Positions 22,045 to 22,696 of a stretch of 22,696 nucleotides of DNA are shown one piece after another. The translations under genes and the position numbers were made by a program. Position 1 is the stretch's first letter; each line of letters starts with the position of its first letter. The notes beneath the pieces were generated by a model. The model saw only the letters and a program-made list of their open reading frames with translations, was not told the origin of the DNA and searched no databases. This stretch comes from an uncultured Actinomycetes bacterium (GTDB taxonomy: Bacteria > Actinomycetota > Actinomycetes > S36-B12), in assembly GCA_903918595.1 (NCBI GenBank), contig CAIXFB010000068.1, forward strand, positions 1 through 22,696. The letters are read 5' to 3'.

Positions 22045-22696
22045 GTGAGTATTGATTTGGGCATGCCGGCGAGTCCTCCACCCACCGTTGCTCCGCGTCG
22101 GCACACCCGGCAGTTGCTCCTGAAGCACCCAACCCACCCCGTGCTCGTCGGCGGTGGAGCTCCGATCAGCGTTCAATCGATGTGTACGACCCTCACATCT
22201 GATATCAACTCAACCCTTCAGCAGATTGCAGAACTCACTGCATCTGGTTGCCAGATAGTGCGGGTTGCCGTTCCGTCCCAAGATGACGCTGACGCGCTCC
22301 CAGCGATTGCTCGCAAGTCTGGGATTCCCGTGATCGCAGATATTCATTTTCAACCCAAGTACGTGTTCGCAGCCATGGAAGCCGGTTGTGCGGCTGTGCG
22401 AGTCAATCCTGGAAACATCAAAGCGTTTGATGACAAGGTCGGTGAGATCGCGCGCGCGGCCAAAGACACGGGCACCCCGATTCGGATCGGCGTTAACGCC
22501 GGCTCGTTGGATAAGCGGCTGCTCGCTAAGTACGGCAAGGCCACGCCTGAGGCGTTGGTTGAGTCGGCGCTCTGGGAGGCATCACTTTTTGAAGAGCATG
22601 ATTTTCGCGACATAAAGATCTCGGTCAAGCATCACGATCCAGTCATCATGATGCAGGCCTACATGCTGCTATCTGAGCAATGTGACTACCCGCTTC
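22045..22696 (+). CDS. ispG: 4-hydroxy-3-methylbut-2-en-1-yl diphosphate synthase (flavodoxin), 3' end cut by window
   Basis: 217 codons are visible before the window edge. IspG turns MEcPP into HMBPP using a [4Fe-4S] cluster, late in the MEP pathway. Marks of the N-terminal TIM-barrel: RRHTRQLLLKHPTHPVLVGG, ISVQSMCTTLTSDINSTLQQI, GCQIVRVAVPSQDDADAL, PVIADIHFQPK, AAVRVNPGNI and GVNAGSLDKRLL. The cluster cysteines and C-terminal domain are beyond the window. I chose the GTG at 22045, six bases after a -10-like CATAAT, consistent with a leaderless message; an ATG at 22063 would shorten it by six residues. With dxr at 19418 it places two MEP genes around the membrane protease. Confidence 0.93.
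   Translation, partial: MSIDLGMPASPPPTVAPRRHTRQLLLKHPTHPVLVGGGAPISVQSMCTTLTSDINSTLQQIAELTASGCQIVRVAVPSQDDADALPAIARKSGIPVIADIHFQPKYVFAAMEAGCAAVRVNPGNIKAFDDKVGEIARAAKDTGTPIRIGVNAGSLDKRLLAKYGKATPEALVESALWEASLFEEHDFRDIKISVKHHDPVIMMQAYMLLSEQCDYPL

Noticed and set aside
22079..22087. Second copy of CACCCACC, as in the 17032-17054 repeat
   Set aside because: It lies in the ispG coding sequence within a proline-rich stretch, has no partner arm, and is best explained by codon content.

Overview
The window looks like chromosomal DNA from an actinobacterium (Actinomycetota). The reasons are: a probable F420-dependent LLM-family oxidoreductase; the dxr - M50 protease - ispG order seen in mycobacteria and relatives; many GTG starts; and several genes whose start codon lies 6-7 bases downstream of a -10-like hexamer, the layout of leaderless actinobacterial transcripts. 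G+C is moderate by eye. I cannot name the genus. Coding density is very high: the longest gene-free gap is 115 bases, and I see no tRNA, rRNA, CRISPR array, insertion sequence or phage gene.

Region 1 (1-4617, minus strand) is a four-gene operon for reductive pyrimidine breakdown. In transcription order it holds a beta-ureidopropionase-type nitrilase, dihydropyrimidinase, CoA-acylating (methyl)malonate-semialdehyde dehydrogenase, and an LLM-class oxidoreductase cut by the window edge. The usual first enzyme (dihydropyrimidine dehydrogenase, PreA/PreT) is not in view.

Region 2 (4729-15658, plus strand) begins with a divergently transcribed MocR-type regulator (GntR helix-turn-helix fused to an aminotransferase fold). 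A polyamine uptake and catabolism block follows: gamma-aminobutyraldehyde dehydrogenase-like ALDH, a PotD/A/B/C-type ABC importer, a PuuB-like FAD amine oxidase, agmatine deiminase, and a saccharopine-dehydrogenase-fold protein resembling carboxy(nor)spermidine dehydrogenase. Region 3 (15659-18554) is a divergent pair, GABA transaminase (minus) and a succinate-semialdehyde-type ALDH (plus), separated by 67 bases that contain a perfect inverted repeat. Together the enzymes can be assembled into agmatine -> N-carbamoylputrescine -> putrescine -> 4-aminobutanal -> GABA -> succinate semialdehyde -> succinate. The same transaminase could also convert beta-alanine from region 1 into malonate semialdehyde for the region 1 dehydrogenase. 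The two catabolic blocks may therefore share an enzyme and a regulator; this is inference.

Region 4 (18579-22696, plus strand) is housekeeping: a small HicA-like protein of unknown role, a stand-alone release-factor/Pelota-like (baeRF-type) small protein, then dxr, a site-2 protease (Rip1/RseP family) and the 5' part of ispG, so two MEP isoprenoid genes flank an intramembrane protease.
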